Below, in pieces: positions 53,633 to 63,656 of a stretch of 64,000 nucleotides of DNA (within the stretch, counting starts at the first letter, position 1; each line of letters starts with the position of its first letter). This DNA is from Agromyces protaetiae. GTDB taxonomy: Bacteria; Actinomycetota; Actinomycetes; Actinomycetales; Microbacteriaceae. The stretch is from the NCBI RefSeq assembly GCF_030866785.1, contig NZ_CP133018.1, positions 1,550,001 through 1,614,000 of the forward strand, written 5' to 3'. A model generated the notes under the pieces. It saw only the letters and a program-made list of their open reading frames with translations, searched no databases and was not told where the DNA came from. Position numbers and translations under genes: made by a program.

Positions 53633-53663
53633 CCCGCGGAGCCACGCTGCGCCCGCAACCGCG

Positions 53664-53697
53664 CTCGGCGTGCCGGACCCGGGTTCGGCACGCCGAG
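53664..53697 (-). terminator. Long hairpin after the 53.7-kb gene
   Basis: CTCGGCGTGCCG and CGGCACGCCGAG pair over 12 bp; the spacer itself contains ACCCGGGT, so the stem can extend nearly to the tip. It begins 9 bp after the stop of the minus-strand gene and ends 31 bp before the next -10. Confidence 0.7.
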
Positions 53698-53705
53698 GCA
53701 TCCGG

Positions 53706-53981
53706 TCAGCGGAACACCTCGGCGGCGTCGCGCGACGTGGTGAACCCGCCGAGCTCGATCGCGCGTGCGAGACCCGGACGCGCGCGGCGCGCGAGGAACC
53801 GCTCCCCGTCTTCCGCCGCGACGCGCTCGATGTGCCCCAGCACCGTGCCGTCGGGTGCGGCGACGCGCCACAGGTTCGAGCGTGCGGATGCGAACCGCAA
53901 CCCGGGGACGTCGGCCGGGAACCGCTCTCGCCCCGGCGTCGTCGCGCTGCTCGTACGCGGGTGGAACATGGTCTCGGACAT
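53706..53981 (-). CDS. Small conserved hypothetical protein
   Basis: A 91-residue soluble protein. The central part LRFASARSNLWRVAAPDGTV, LGHIERVAAEDGERFLARR looks like a small beta-meander with a basic patch, followed by a helix (GLARAIELGGFTTSRDAAEV). Proteins of this size and pattern are common in Microbacteriaceae, without known role. SD GAGGAG is well placed before ATG 53981 and a TAGCGT -10 lies 48 bp upstream. It is monocistronic between two hairpin or promoter units. Confidence 0.72.
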   Translation of the reverse strand: MSETMFHPRTSSATTPGRERFPADVPGLRFASARSNLWRVAAPDGTVLGHIERVAAEDGERFLARRARPGLARAIELGGFTTSRDAAEVFR

Positions 53982-54028
53982 GGTGATCGCTCCTCTCGTC
54001 GACGGCAGCCGGCCCTGCGTTCACGATC

Positions 54029-54034
54029 ACGCTA
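54029..54034 (-). promoter_or_regulatory. -10 TAGCGT for the 53.7-kb gene
   Basis: TAGCGT on the minus strand gives a leader of about 40 nt containing GAGGAG. No -35 is evident. Confidence 0.45.
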
Positions 54035-54112
54035 GGGCCGGCCACCGACATCGCCGAGGGCGCGGGCACGGAACGGATCACCCCGAGTGTGGGGCGACCG
54101 TCGTCCGCGAGC

Positions 54113-55120
54113 TCAGGCCAGCGCCGTGCCGTGCGCGGCGAACGGCTCGATCCGGTCGATCTCCTCGGTCGTCAGTGGGGGAGCGTCGAGCGCGGCCACG
54201 TTCTGCTCGAGCTGCGCGACGCTCGACGCGCCGATGAGGGCGCTCGCCACGAGCGGCTGCCTGAGCACCCAGCTCAGCGCGAGCTGCGCGAGCGACTGAC
54301 CGCGTTCCTCGGCGATCGCGGACAGGGCGCGGGCCCGCTCGAGGTACGACTCGCTGATCTGCTCGACCGAGAGGAATCGGCTGGTGGCCGCGCGCGAGTC
54401 GGCGGGCACCTGGCCGGACAGGTACCGGTCGGTGAGCAGGCCCTGTGCGAGCGGCGAGAACACGATGCTCGCGGCACCCACCTCGTCGAGCGCTTCGAAG
54501 AGGCCGTCCTCGATATGCCGGTCGAACATGGAGTACCGCGGCTGATGGATCGTGAGCGGCACGCCTTCGGCGGCGAGCGCTTCGGCGGCGCGGCGAGTCT
54601 GTTCCGGCGAGTAGTTCGAGATGCCGACGTACAGCGCCTTGCCCTGACGGACCGCGGTCGCGAGCGCGCCCATGGTCTCCTCGATCGGCGTGCCGGGGTC
54701 GGGCCGGTGCGAGTAGAACACGTCCACGTACTCGAGCCCGAGACGGCCGAGGCTCTGGTCGAGTGAGGCGAGCAGCGACTTCCGCGAGCCCCACTCGCCG
54801 TAGGGGCCCGGCCACATGAGGTAGCCGGCCTTCGTGGAGACGATGAGCTCGTCGCGATAGGGCCTGAGGTCGGAGGCAAGGAGCCGGCCGAAGTTCTCCT
54901 CCGCACTGCCGGGCGGCGGCCCGTAATTGTTCGCCAGGTCGAAGTGCGTGATGCCGAGGTCGAACGCGCGGCGCACGATCGCACGCTGGGTGTCGAGCGC
55001 GCGGTCGTGACCGAAATTGTGCCAGAGCCCCAGCGAGAGCGCCGGCAGCCGGAGTCCGCTCCGTCCGACTCGGTTGTAGCGCATACGTTCGTACCGGTCG
55101 GGGCTGGGGGCATACGTCAT
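54113..55120 (-). CDS. Aldo/keto reductase (YghZ/AKR14-like)
   Basis: A 335-residue NADPH-dependent reductase of the Kv-beta/YghZ branch, which reduces methylglyoxal or L-glyceraldehyde-3-phosphate in Escherichia coli. Signature segments are DLGITHFDLANNYGPPPGSA (catalytic Asp-Tyr area), LIVSTKAGYLMWPGPYGEWG (Lys), DVFYSHRPDPGTPIEETMGA (His) and the cofactor-binding ALIGASSVAQLEQNVAAL. The PGSAEENFGRLL stretch is specific to the AKR14 group. It is leaderless from ATG 55120, divergent from msrA. A stress-detoxification role beside msrA would make sense. Confidence 0.93.
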   Translation of the reverse strand: MTYAPSPDRYERMRYNRVGRSGLRLPALSLGLWHNFGHDRALDTQRAIVRRAFDLGITHFDLANNYGPPPGSAEENFGRLLASDLRPYRDELIVSTKAGYLMWPGPYGEWGSRKSLLASLDQSLGRLGLEYVDVFYSHRPDPGTPIEETMGALATAVRQGKALYVGISNYSPEQTRRAAEALAAEGVPLTIHQPRYSMFDRHIEDGLFEALDEVGAASIVFSPLAQGLLTDRYLSGQVPADSRAATSRFLSVEQISESYLERARALSAIAEERGQSLAQLALSWVLRQPLVASALIGASSVAQLEQNVAALDAPPLTTEEIDRIEPFAAHGTALA

Positions 55121-55126
55121 ACCGCC

Positions 55127-55132
55127 ACTCTA
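55127..55132 (-). promoter_or_regulatory. Leaderless promoter -10 (TAGAGT) of the aldo/keto reductase
   Basis: TAGAGT on the minus strand is 6 nt before ATG 55120. It is only 9 bp from the -10 of divergent msrA, so polymerases at the two promoters would clash. Confidence 0.6.
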
Positions 55133-55141
55133 TGGCGGAGG

Positions 55142-55147
55142 TAGCCT
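55142..55147 (+). promoter_or_regulatory. Leaderless promoter -10 (TAGCCT) of msrA
   Basis: TAGCCT ends 6 nt before ATG 55154. Confidence 0.6.
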
Positions 55148-55153
55148 GGGACG

Positions 55154-55678
55154 ATGCAGAGCTTCGTTCTCGCCGGTGGCTGCTTCTGGTGCCTCGACGC
55201 CGTGTACCGCACGCTCCGCGGTGTGCACGAGGTCGTCTCGGGGTACACGGGCGGTACCACGCCGCATCCGTCGTATGAGGAGGTCTGCACGGGCGCGACC
55301 GGTCACGCCGAGGTCGTGCGCGTCGACTTCGACCCGGAGGCGATCCCGGCAGACGTCATCCTCGATGTCTTCTTCACGCTCCACGACCCCCGCCAGCTCA
55401 ACCGGCAGGGCAACGACATCGGCACCCAGTACCGCTCGGCGATGTTCTTCGTCGGCGACGACCAGCGCGAGCGGTTCGAGCGGGCGCGCGAGCGCGCCGC
55501 CTCGTGGTGGGACGGCGAGATCGTCACGACGATCGAGCCGCTCGGCGAGTTCTTCCCGGCCGAGGAGTACCACCAGGACTTCTTCGCCAAGAATCCGGGC
55601 CAGGGCTACTGTCTCGCCGTCGCGCTCCCCAAGGTGAACAAGATCCGCCGCTCGTACGCGGAGTACCTCGTCGCCTGA
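55154..55678 (+). CDS. msrA: Peptide-methionine (S)-S-oxide reductase
   Basis: Repairs oxidised methionine. The 174-residue protein has the catalytic motif AGGCFWCLDAVYRTLRGV at its N-terminus with the nucleophile Cys, then VVSGYTGGTTPHPSYEEVCT, GHAEVVRVDFDP, FFTLHDPRQLNRQGNDIGTQ and YRSAMFF, and the C-terminal EEYHQDFFAKNPGQGYC with a second Cys that could resolve the disulfide. Normal length. It shares a divergent promoter region with the aldo/keto reductase, another stress enzyme. Confidence 0.97.
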   Translation: MQSFVLAGGCFWCLDAVYRTLRGVHEVVSGYTGGTTPHPSYEEVCTGATGHAEVVRVDFDPEAIPADVILDVFFTLHDPRQLNRQGNDIGTQYRSAMFFVGDDQRERFERARERAASWWDGEIVTTIEPLGEFFPAEEYHQDFFAKNPGQGYCLAVALPKVNKIRRSYAEYLVA

Positions 55679-55769
55679 CCTTCCTCCACAGCCAGGCGCG
55701 ATCCGGCACGTTCCACGGATGCGCCCGGCGGGCGAGCGGATGCCTCGTCGGCACGGGATCCTCGACGCA

Positions 55770-55809
55770 CGACACCCGGGGCGATCCGGCACGAGCGCTC
55801 CGGGTGTCG
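55770..55809. promoter_or_regulatory. Inverted repeat upstream of the SSB paralogue
   Basis: CGACACCCGG (55770-55779) and CCGGGTGTCG (55800-55809) form a perfect 10-bp inverted repeat around 20 bp, 43 bp before ATG 55852. The 13-mer GCGATCCGGCACG occurs at 55698-55710 and again within the spacer at 55781-55793. It could be the msrA terminator or an operator or leader element for ssb. Confidence 0.4.
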
Positions 55810-55851
55810 CGGACCGTCAGCTCGGCGGCCGTCCATCCCAAGGAGCGAACA

Positions 55852-56454
<603 letters not shown>

Positions 56455-56495
56455 TCCGGCCGCCGGCCGTCCATCGCCCGTCGGGTTCGACCGCC

Positions 56496-56501
56496 TAGAC
56501 T
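56496..56501 (+). promoter_or_regulatory. -10 TAGACT of the lipoprotein gene
   Basis: TAGACT lies 38 nt before ATG 56540; the leader carries AGGGGAG. Confidence 0.5.
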
Positions 56502-56539
56502 CGGCACGGGCGGTGGGCTGCCGCCGGAACAGGGGAGAC

Positions 56540-57019
56540 ATGTCGAGGCGGTACCGCACGTCGGTGGCTCTGGCTTTCGCCGGGGCCACGCTCATGATCG
56601 GGCTCACGGGGTGCAGCTTCGGCGACGCCCAACCGAGCCCCAGCCCGACGCAGACCGCGGCGCCCACCGAGGCGCCTCCGGCGCCGCCCGAGTTCCATCC
56701 CGACCTGTCGGCCACCGAGAACCTCCCGTTCTTCGACTCCGTCAATCAGTCGGTCGTCGCGGCCGATCCGAACGCCGGTGGCCGGGCATTCATCGATGCG
56801 CTCGTCGCGGCCGGCTTCGACAAGGCCGCCATGCAGGTCACGGCCGATCGCACGACGATCGACGAGGCCGCCGACTCGGTGCAGTTCTCGGTGGCGTTCC
56901 AGGGCGAGTGCCTCGTCGGCCAGTACGGGCCGAAATCCGGCGGGTACCACGGTGCGGTGCGTCCGATCCTCGGCACCGGGACCTGCCTGGTCGGTCAGAC
57001 CCGCCCCATAGACTGGTAG
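56540..57019 (+). CDS. Secreted lipoprotein (DUF6993-like)
   Basis: A 159-residue lipoprotein: basic start MSRRYRTS, hydrophobic core VALAFAGATLMIGL and lipobox LTGC, so Cys should be lipidated. A Pro/Thr/Ser-rich linker leads to a compact domain (LPFFDSVNQSVVAADPNAGG, RAFIDALVAAGFDKAAMQVT, SVQFSVAFQGECLVGQYGPK) with two Cys that may form a disulfide (GECLVG and GTCLVG). The fold resembles the small actinobacterial lipoproteins annotated DUF6993; that name is recalled, not checked. The stop overlaps the ettA promoter. Confidence 0.8.
   Translation: MSRRYRTSVALAFAGATLMIGLTGCSFGDAQPSPSPTQTAAPTEAPPAPPEFHPDLSATENLPFFDSVNQSVVAADPNAGGRAFIDALVAAGFDKAAMQVTADRTTIDEAADSVQFSVAFQGECLVGQYGPKSGGYHGAVRPILGTGTCLVGQTRPIDW
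57009..57014 (+). promoter_or_regulatory. -10 TAGACT of ettA
   Basis: TAGACT ends 9 nt before ATG 57024, inside the last codons of the lipoprotein gene. The leader would be at most a few nucleotides. Confidence 0.5.
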
Positions 57020-57023
57020 CAAT

Positions 57024-58706
<1,683 letters not shown>

Positions 58707-58709
58707 CCC

Positions 58710-59186
58710 ATGCGCCTGCACGTGCCGACGCCGCTCCGCTGGAGCGACCTCGACGCGTACGGCCACGTGAACAACGCCCGGATGCTGAGCCTCCTCGAGG
58801 AGGCTCGCATCCAGGCGTTCTGGGTGTCCGACGAGACGTCGGAGCACGCGGCCGGTGCCTCCACCGCGGTGATCGACGCGTCGGCGGACCGCACGACGAA
58901 CACCCTCATCGCCCGCCAAGAGATCGAGTACCTCGCCCCGATCCCGTACCACCGGCAACCGCTCGACATCGAGCTCTGGATCGGGCGCATGGGTGGCGCG
59001 AGCCTCGAGGTCTGCTACGAGGTGTGGTCGCCGATCGGCGCCGAACCACGCACCTGCTACACCCGCGCGAGCACCACCATCGTGCTCGTCGACGTCGCGA
59101 CCGGCCGGCCGCGCCGCATCTCGGCGCACGAACGCGCCGCCTGGTCACCGTACGCCGAGGACGCGCTCGAGTTTCGTCGACGCTAG
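58710..59186 (+). CDS. Acyl-CoA thioesterase (hot-dog fold)
   Basis: A 158-residue 4-hydroxybenzoyl-CoA-thioesterase-type hot-dog protein. The active-site motif LRWSDLDAYGHVNNARMLSL is typical (Asp and Asn-Asn), followed by the helix LLEEARIQAFW and the strands IARQEIEYLAPIPYHRQPLD. It begins 3 nt after ettA and is probably translated from the same mRNA; the link to translation control is positional. The thioester substrate is unknown. Confidence 0.9.
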   Translation: MRLHVPTPLRWSDLDAYGHVNNARMLSLLEEARIQAFWVSDETSEHAAGASTAVIDASADRTTNTLIARQEIEYLAPIPYHRQPLDIELWIGRMGGASLEVCYEVWSPIGAEPRTCYTRASTTIVLVDVATGRPRRISAHERAAWSPYAEDALEFRRR

Positions 59187-59193
59187 TCGACCG

Positions 59194-59217
59194 CGAGTGG
59201 TACCCCGGTACCACTCG
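59194..59217. promoter_or_regulatory. 24-bp palindrome upstream of the ABC/two-component operon
   Basis: CGAGTGGTACC and GGTACCACTCG form a perfect 11-bp inverted repeat with only CC between them. It lies 53 bp before the -10 of the ABC operon and 7 bp after the thioesterase stop. The 2-nt spacer makes an RNA hairpin less likely than a dimer-binding operator, for example for the LuxR-type regulator encoded downstream. Confidence 0.55.
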
Positions 59218-59269
59218 TATCCCATGAAGGACGTGCCTGAGACGGACGCGCCCGTCCGCTCCTCCTGCA

Positions 59270-59275
59270 TACCGT
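59270..59275 (+). promoter_or_regulatory. Leaderless promoter -10 (TACCGT) of the ABC operon
   Basis: TACCGT ends 6 nt before ATG 59282. Confidence 0.6.
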
Positions 59276-59281
59276 TGACCT

Positions 59282-60193
59282 ATGATCACGGCAGAAGGGC
59301 TCGTCAAACGCTACGGCGCGAAGACGGCCGTCAACGACATCAACTTCACGGTCCGTCCCGGACAGGTCACCGGCTTCCTCGGCCCCAACGGGGCCGGCAA
59401 GTCCACGACGATGCGCATGATCGTCGGTCTCGACCGGCCGAGCGTCGGGAGCGTCACCGTCAACGGCAAGCCCTATGCGGCGCACCGCGCCCCGTTGCAC
59501 GAGGTGGGCGCGCTGCTCGATGCGAAGGCCGTGCACACCGGCCGCACCGCGTACAACCACCTGCTCGCCATGGCCGCGACGCACGGCATCGGGGCGAGCC
59601 GGGTCCGTGAGGTCATCGAGCTCACCGGTCTCGAAGCGGTCGCGCGCAAGCGCGTCGGCGGCTTCTCGCTCGGTATGGGTCAGCGTCTCGGCATCGCTGC
59701 GGCACTGCTCGGCGACCCGGCCACGCTCATCCTCGACGAACCCGTGAACGGACTCGACCCCGAGGGTGTGCTCTGGGTGCGCGGGCTCGTGCGTGGCCTC
59801 GCCGCCGAGGGCCGGACGGTGTTCCTCTCCTCGCACCTCATGAGCGAGATGGCGCTGACGGCGGATCATCTCATCGTGCTCGGCCGCGGCCGGATCATCA
59901 CCGACGCGCCTGTGTCGGACGTCATCGCCGGCAGCACGCTGCAGCGTGTGCGCGTGCGCTCGCCACACGCGTCACAACTCGCCGACCTGCTCGCCGCACC
60001 CGAGGTCGCGATCGTGCGCTCGGAGGCCGGGCTACTCGAGGTCTCGGGCGCCGACGCTGCGAGCATCGGCGATCTCGCCGCACAGCACGGCATCGCCTTG
60101 CACGAACTCACCCCACAGAGCGCGTCGCTCGAGGAGGCCTACATGGCGCTCACCGCCGACGCCGTCGAGTACCGAACGGAGGCCGTCCGATGA
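59282..60193 (+). CDS. ABC exporter ATPase
   Basis: A 303-residue ATPase of the ABC-2/drug-resistance type: Walker A LGPNGAGKST, Q-loop and signature FSLGMGQRLGIAAALLGDPA, Walker B LILDEPVNGLDPEG, H-loop FLSSHLMSEM. The C-terminal 90 residues are the accessory domain common in bacitracin/NatA-like ATPases. The LSGG motif is SLGM, frequent in this group. It overlaps the permease by 4 nt (ATGA) and is in line with a two-component system, so it probably exports an antibiotic or lipid. Confidence 0.94.
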   Translation: MITAEGLVKRYGAKTAVNDINFTVRPGQVTGFLGPNGAGKSTTMRMIVGLDRPSVGSVTVNGKPYAAHRAPLHEVGALLDAKAVHTGRTAYNHLLAMAATHGIGASRVREVIELTGLEAVARKRVGGFSLGMGQRLGIAAALLGDPATLILDEPVNGLDPEGVLWVRGLVRGLAAEGRTVFLSSHLMSEMALTADHLIVLGRGRIITDAPVSDVIAGSTLQRVRVRSPHASQLADLLAAPEVAIVRSEAGLLEVSGADAASIGDLAAQHGIALHELTPQSASLEEAYMALTADAVEYRTEAVR

Positions 60194-61053
60194 CGACCAC
60201 CCTGCCCCAGCCCGGCCCCGCGTCCACCGCGGTCTCCACGGGGTCGCTGAGCTTCGCCGGTGTCCTGCGATCCGAGTGGATCAAGTTGCGGAGCCTCCGC
60301 TCGACCGTCTGGTCGTATGCCCTCGTCATCGTCATCGCGCTGGGCATGGCGCTCATCATGTCGCTCAGCCTCGTGAACGGGATGGGCGGGGTGAACCGCG
60401 GGGGAGACCTCGCCGGCATGCCCGTCGAGCAGCAGACCGCCCTCGTCGTGCAGTCCACGACGTTCGGTGTCCTGTTCGGCCAGCTCGTCGCGGGCGTCCT
60501 CGGTGTGCTCGTCATCACCGGCGAGTACTCCACCGGGATGATCCGCTCCACGCTCACCGCGGTTCCTCGGCGCACGCCCGCGATCGCCGCGAAAGCGGTC
60601 GTGCTCTTCGTCTCGACGTTCATCGTCGGGCTCCTCGCCACGGTCGGCGCGTACGGCGTGACCTCGATCGTCGTCGCGGGCCACGGGGTCTCGGTGAGTC
60701 TGCTGGAGCCGGCGATCCTGCTCCCGGTGCTCGGCGCCGCACTGTACCTGGCGCTCGTCGCCGTGTTCGCGCTCGCGATCGGCACGATCCTGCGCAGCAG
60801 CGCCGGCGGCATCGCCGCAGTGCTCGGACTGATCCTCCTCCTGCCGACGGTGCTCCAGATGATCCCGGCCGAATGGCCGGGCGAGGTCATCCCGTACCTG
60901 ATCGGCTCGGCGGGGACCGGGATCTTCATGTCGACGACCGCGTGGCCCGCCGGTGACGAACTCGGCGCGTGGGTGAGCCTGTTCGTCGTGCTCGGCTGGG
61001 TCGCGGTCGCGATGGGCGGCGCCCTCGCGCTCCTCAAGCGACGGGACGCGTAG
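60190..61053 (+). CDS. ABC-2 type permease
   Basis: A 287-residue membrane subunit with about six helices. FAGVLRSEWIKLRSLRSTVW at the N-terminus is the amphipathic coupling segment of ABC-2 permeases; helices follow at WSYALVIVIALGMALIMSLS, FGQLVAGVLGVLVITGEYST, AVVLFVSTFIVGLLATVG, ILLPVLGAALYLALVAVFAL, IAAVLGLILLLPTVLQMI and the last before LKRRDA. GEYSTGMIRSTLTAVPRR is the conserved cytoplasmic loop that meets the ATPase. Its stop overlaps the -10 of the kinase gene. Confidence 0.93.
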   Translation: MTTTLPQPGPASTAVSTGSLSFAGVLRSEWIKLRSLRSTVWSYALVIVIALGMALIMSLSLVNGMGGVNRGGDLAGMPVEQQTALVVQSTTFGVLFGQLVAGVLGVLVITGEYSTGMIRSTLTAVPRRTPAIAAKAVVLFVSTFIVGLLATVGAYGVTSIVVAGHGVSVSLLEPAILLPVLGAALYLALVAVFALAIGTILRSSAGGIAAVLGLILLLPTVLQMIPAEWPGEVIPYLIGSAGTGIFMSTTAWPAGDELGAWVSLFVVLGWVAVAMGGALALLKRRDA

Positions 61054-61056
61054 AGT
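61051..61056 (+). promoter_or_regulatory. Leaderless promoter -10 (TAGAGT) of the kinase gene
   Basis: TAGAGT overlaps the permease stop codon and ends 7 nt before ATG 61064. Confidence 0.5.
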
Positions 61057-61063
61057 CCACAGC

Positions 61064-62395
61064 ATGACGGATGCAGCCCACGCCCCCGGCGTCCGGATTC
61101 CGGACGCCGGGGGCGCGCCCCGTCTCCCGAGGCCGCCGGGAGTGATCCGACGGTTCTGGGCACGGCACCCGTGGCTGACCGACTCCCTCATCGCGGCGTT
61201 CTACCTGCTGCCGACAATGCTCGGCTCGTTCGCCGGTCAGGCGGACGCGCCCCCGGTGTGGGTCATCGTGCTTCGCCTCGTCGCGGTCGCCGTCGCCGGC
61301 GCGTCGATCCTGCTGTTGCGTCGCCGGCATCCCTGGTCGCTCATCTTCGTGGCGTGGGGCGTCTGCCTCGTGGTCTTCCCGTTCGGGATCGTCGACACCT
61401 TCCCGATCCTGCTCGCGCTCTACGCCCTCGCCGTCTACCGCTCGACGAAAGCCGCCTGGCTCGGCTTCGCCGGCTCGGTCGCGATCGGCACGCTCGCCAG
61501 CTACCTCGACGTGTGGGCACAGGATCTCGGTGCTGCGGCGGGTGGCCCCGAGACGGTCGCCTCGGCGTCGCAGCACACCGTGCTCATGCTCATCGCGACC
61601 CTCATCGGCGTCACCGTCGGCAACCGCCGGCGCTACGTCGACGCCCTCATCGCACGAGCCCACGACCTGGCGCGTGAGCGAGACCAGCACGCGCAACTCG
61701 CCACGGCACTCGAGCGAGCACGCATCGCGCGCGAGATGCACGACATCGTCTCGCACGGGCTCACCGTCATGGTGACGCTCGCCTCGGGATCGGCCGCGGT
61801 GGCCGAGCGAGATCCGGCACGGGCGGCAGAGACCATGGAGCGTGTCGCCGAGACCGGGCGGACGGCGCTGTCGGACATGCGTCGCATGCTCGGCGTGCTC
61901 ACGGCGAGCCAGGGCGCGTCGGCCGAGCTCGCGCCGATGCCTGGCTCAGCGGCCATCCCCGACCTGGTGGAGACGTTTCAGGCGGCAGGCCTGCCGGTAC
62001 GGCTGACGACCTCCGGGCCGCCGGTCGCCGACCCGAACCTCGAGCTGACGGTGTACCGGATCGTGCAGGAGGCACTCACGAACGTCCTCCGCCACGCGAA
62101 CCGACCGCAGCGCGTCGACGTGGTCGTCGAGCACGCCGACGGCGCGCTCGAGGTCCGCGTGACCGATGACGGTGCAGCGGCCGGCATCGGGACCGGCCCG
62201 GCCGACGCCGACGCCGGTGCGCCGCACGGCGGCCACGGACTCGTGGGCATGCGCGAACGGGTCCTGCTCTACGGCGGGACGTTCGAGGCGGGTCCGCGCC
62301 CGCGCGCCGGTTGGCAGCTGCGGGCCCGGCTCAGCGCCGGGGCCGGCCCGGTGACCGCGCTCGTCGATCCGCCCATCAGGGAGAGGGAGCCATGA
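61064..62395 (+). CDS. NarL/DesK-type sensor histidine kinase
   Basis: A 443-residue membrane kinase. After an N-terminal tail there are about four or five membrane helices (LIAAFYLLPTMLGSFAG, VWVIVLRLVAVAVAGASILL, SLIFVAWGVCLVVFPFGI and more). The dimer and phospho-acceptor segment is ARIAREMHDIVSHGLTVMVT (His near residue 226), and the HATPase domain has RIVQEALTNVLRHANRPQRV and GHGLVGMRERVLLYGG. ATG 61064 is leaderless, but a strong palindrome at 61081-61115 lies in the first codons; GTG 61142 (VIRRFWARHPW) is a credible later start. It partners with the next gene. Confidence 0.93.
   Translation: MTDAAHAPGVRIPDAGGAPRLPRPPGVIRRFWARHPWLTDSLIAAFYLLPTMLGSFAGQADAPPVWVIVLRLVAVAVAGASILLLRRRHPWSLIFVAWGVCLVVFPFGIVDTFPILLALYALAVYRSTKAAWLGFAGSVAIGTLASYLDVWAQDLGAAAGGPETVASASQHTVLMLIATLIGVTVGNRRRYVDALIARAHDLARERDQHAQLATALERARIAREMHDIVSHGLTVMVTLASGSAAVAERDPARAAETMERVAETGRTALSDMRRMLGVLTASQGASAELAPMPGSAAIPDLVETFQAAGLPVRLTTSGPPVADPNLELTVYRIVQEALTNVLRHANRPQRVDVVVEHADGALEVRVTDDGAAAGIGTGPADADAGAPHGGHGLVGMRERVLLYGGTFEAGPRPRAGWQLRARLSAGAGPVTALVDPPIREREP
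61081..61115. terminator. Perfect 16-bp hairpin at the start of the kinase gene
   Basis: CGCCCCCGGCGTCCGG and CCGGACGCCGGGGGCG pair perfectly around the loop ATT (A-T can extend the stem). It begins 27 bp after the permease stop and would lie 17-51 nt into the leaderless kinase mRNA. It looks like other U-less terminators in this window, so it may end the ABC transcript or attenuate the kinase. Confidence 0.6.
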
Positions 62396-63138
62396 CCACG
62401 ACCGACTCCGCGTCGCCCCAGTCCGCTTCGAGCCAGTCCGCTTCGAGCCATGGCGACCCGATCCGGGTCGCCATCGTCGACGATCAGGCGCTCGTGCGGA
62501 CGGGCTTCCGAATGGTGCTCGAGTCCGAGCCGGGCATCGCGGTCGTCGGCGAGGCCTCCGATGGCGACGAGGCGATCGCGCTCGTCGCCGGCACGGCGAT
62601 CGACGTGCTGCTCATGGATGTGCGTATGCCCGGGCTCGACGGCATCGCCGCGACACGAACGATCGTCGCTGGCGATCAGCCGCCCCGGGTGATCGTGCTG
62701 ACGACCTTCGACCTCGACGAGTACGCGTTCGGCGCACTCCGTGCCGGCGCCAGCGGATTCCTTCTGAAAGACGTGCGCCCGAGGGAACTCGTCGACGCGA
62801 TCCGCACCGTGCACGCGGGCGACGCCGCGCTCGCACCCCGGGTGACCCGACGGATGATCGAACTCTTCGCCGATGCGCTGCCCGCCACTCCCGCGGGAGC
62901 CGGTTCCATGCCGGCGGGGCTCGATGCGCTGACCCCGCGCGAGCGAGAAGTGCTCGTCGCGGTGGCCGACGGCGCGAGCAACACCGAGATCGGCGCGCGA
63001 CTCTTCCTGTCGGAATCGACCGTGAAGACGCACGTCGGCCGCGTGTTGCAGAAGCTGGACGCCCGGGACCGCGTGCACCTGGTCATCCTCGCCTACGAGC
63101 ACGGGCTCGTGTCGCGAGCACCGAACCGCGGGCATTGA
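62392..63138 (+). CDS. LuxR/NarL-family response regulator
   Basis: A 248-residue regulator: receiver domain RVAIVDDQALVRTGFRMVLE with the phospho-acceptor in VLLMDVRMPGLDGIA (Asp near 75) and the conserved T and K in VLTTFDLDEYAFGALR and GFLLKDVRP. The C-terminal LuxR helix-turn-helix is LTPREREVLVAVADGASNTE, IGARLFLSESTVKTHVGRVL. An N-terminal low-complexity tail (SASSQSASS) comes from a 15-bp repeat. ATG 62392 overlaps the kinase stop (ATGA). It probably controls the adjacent ABC exporter. Confidence 0.95.
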   Translation: MTTTDSASPQSASSQSASSHGDPIRVAIVDDQALVRTGFRMVLESEPGIAVVGEASDGDEAIALVAGTAIDVLLMDVRMPGLDGIAATRTIVAGDQPPRVIVLTTFDLDEYAFGALRAGASGFLLKDVRPRELVDAIRTVHAGDAALAPRVTRRMIELFADALPATPAGAGSMPAGLDALTPREREVLVAVADGASNTEIGARLFLSESTVKTHVGRVLQKLDARDRVHLVILAYEHGLVSRAPNRGH

Positions 63139-63149
63139 CGAAGACGACG

Positions 63150-63656
63150 TCAGCCGAGCGGCTCGTCAGAGAAGCCGCCCTCCCACACCGCACGGCTCCC
63201 GGACTCGCCGATGAGCACGAGCGTCCACGTGGTCCCCGCGCCCACGCCGACCGCACCCAGCGTGAGCAGCACGCTCATCGCCACCACCGCGGTACGCGCC
63301 GGCCGGCCGTCTGCGCGGCGTCGGCCGACCCGTTCGACGACGGCCCATGCGGCGATGACCATCGCGACGGCGAGCAGCCCGATCACCCAGGGCACCAGTG
63401 TGTCGCCGCGTCCGGTGTGCACCTCGATGAGGGGCGCGGGCGGCACGCGCTGCTGCAGCCATTTGCCGGCCTCCACCGTGAGGAGCGTCAGCGGCAGCAG
63501 GGCGGCCGCGGCCAGCAGGCACGGCAGCCAGAGTGCTCGTCTCGCAGCCGGCCAGGCGGCGGCCACGACGAGCAGCAGCACGAGCAGCGGCACCAAGACG
63601 ATGACCGCGTGCACGAGCAGCACGTGCATGGGCAGCCCGGCGACCTCGTAGTCCAT
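63150..63656 (-). CDS. DUF2231-like four-helix membrane protein
   Basis: A 168-residue membrane protein starting MDYEVAGLPMHVLLVHAVIV, with the two membrane-embedded His of the DUF2231 group (LPMHVLLVHAV). Four helices: LVPLLVLLLVVAAAW, LWLPCLLAAAALLPLTLL, LVPWVIGLLAVAMVIAAWAV and VAMSVLLTLGAVGVGAG. EVHTGRGDTLVP between helices 2 and 3 adds another His. Heme or quinone binding is plausible; the ATG overlaps the stop of a Rieske gene by 1 nt, which supports a redox role. Confidence 0.85.
   Translation of the reverse strand: MDYEVAGLPMHVLLVHAVIVLVPLLVLLLVVAAAWPAARRALWLPCLLAAAALLPLTLLTVEAGKWLQQRVPPAPLIEVHTGRGDTLVPWVIGLLAVAMVIAAWAVVERVGRRRADGRPARTAVVAMSVLLTLGAVGVGAGTTWTLVLIGESGSRAVWEGGFSDEPLG

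Noticed and set aside
62419..62448. Two 15-bp direct repeats at the start of the response regulator
   Set aside because: They merely encode a Ser/Ala-rich tail; two copies of a short unit are not remarkable.
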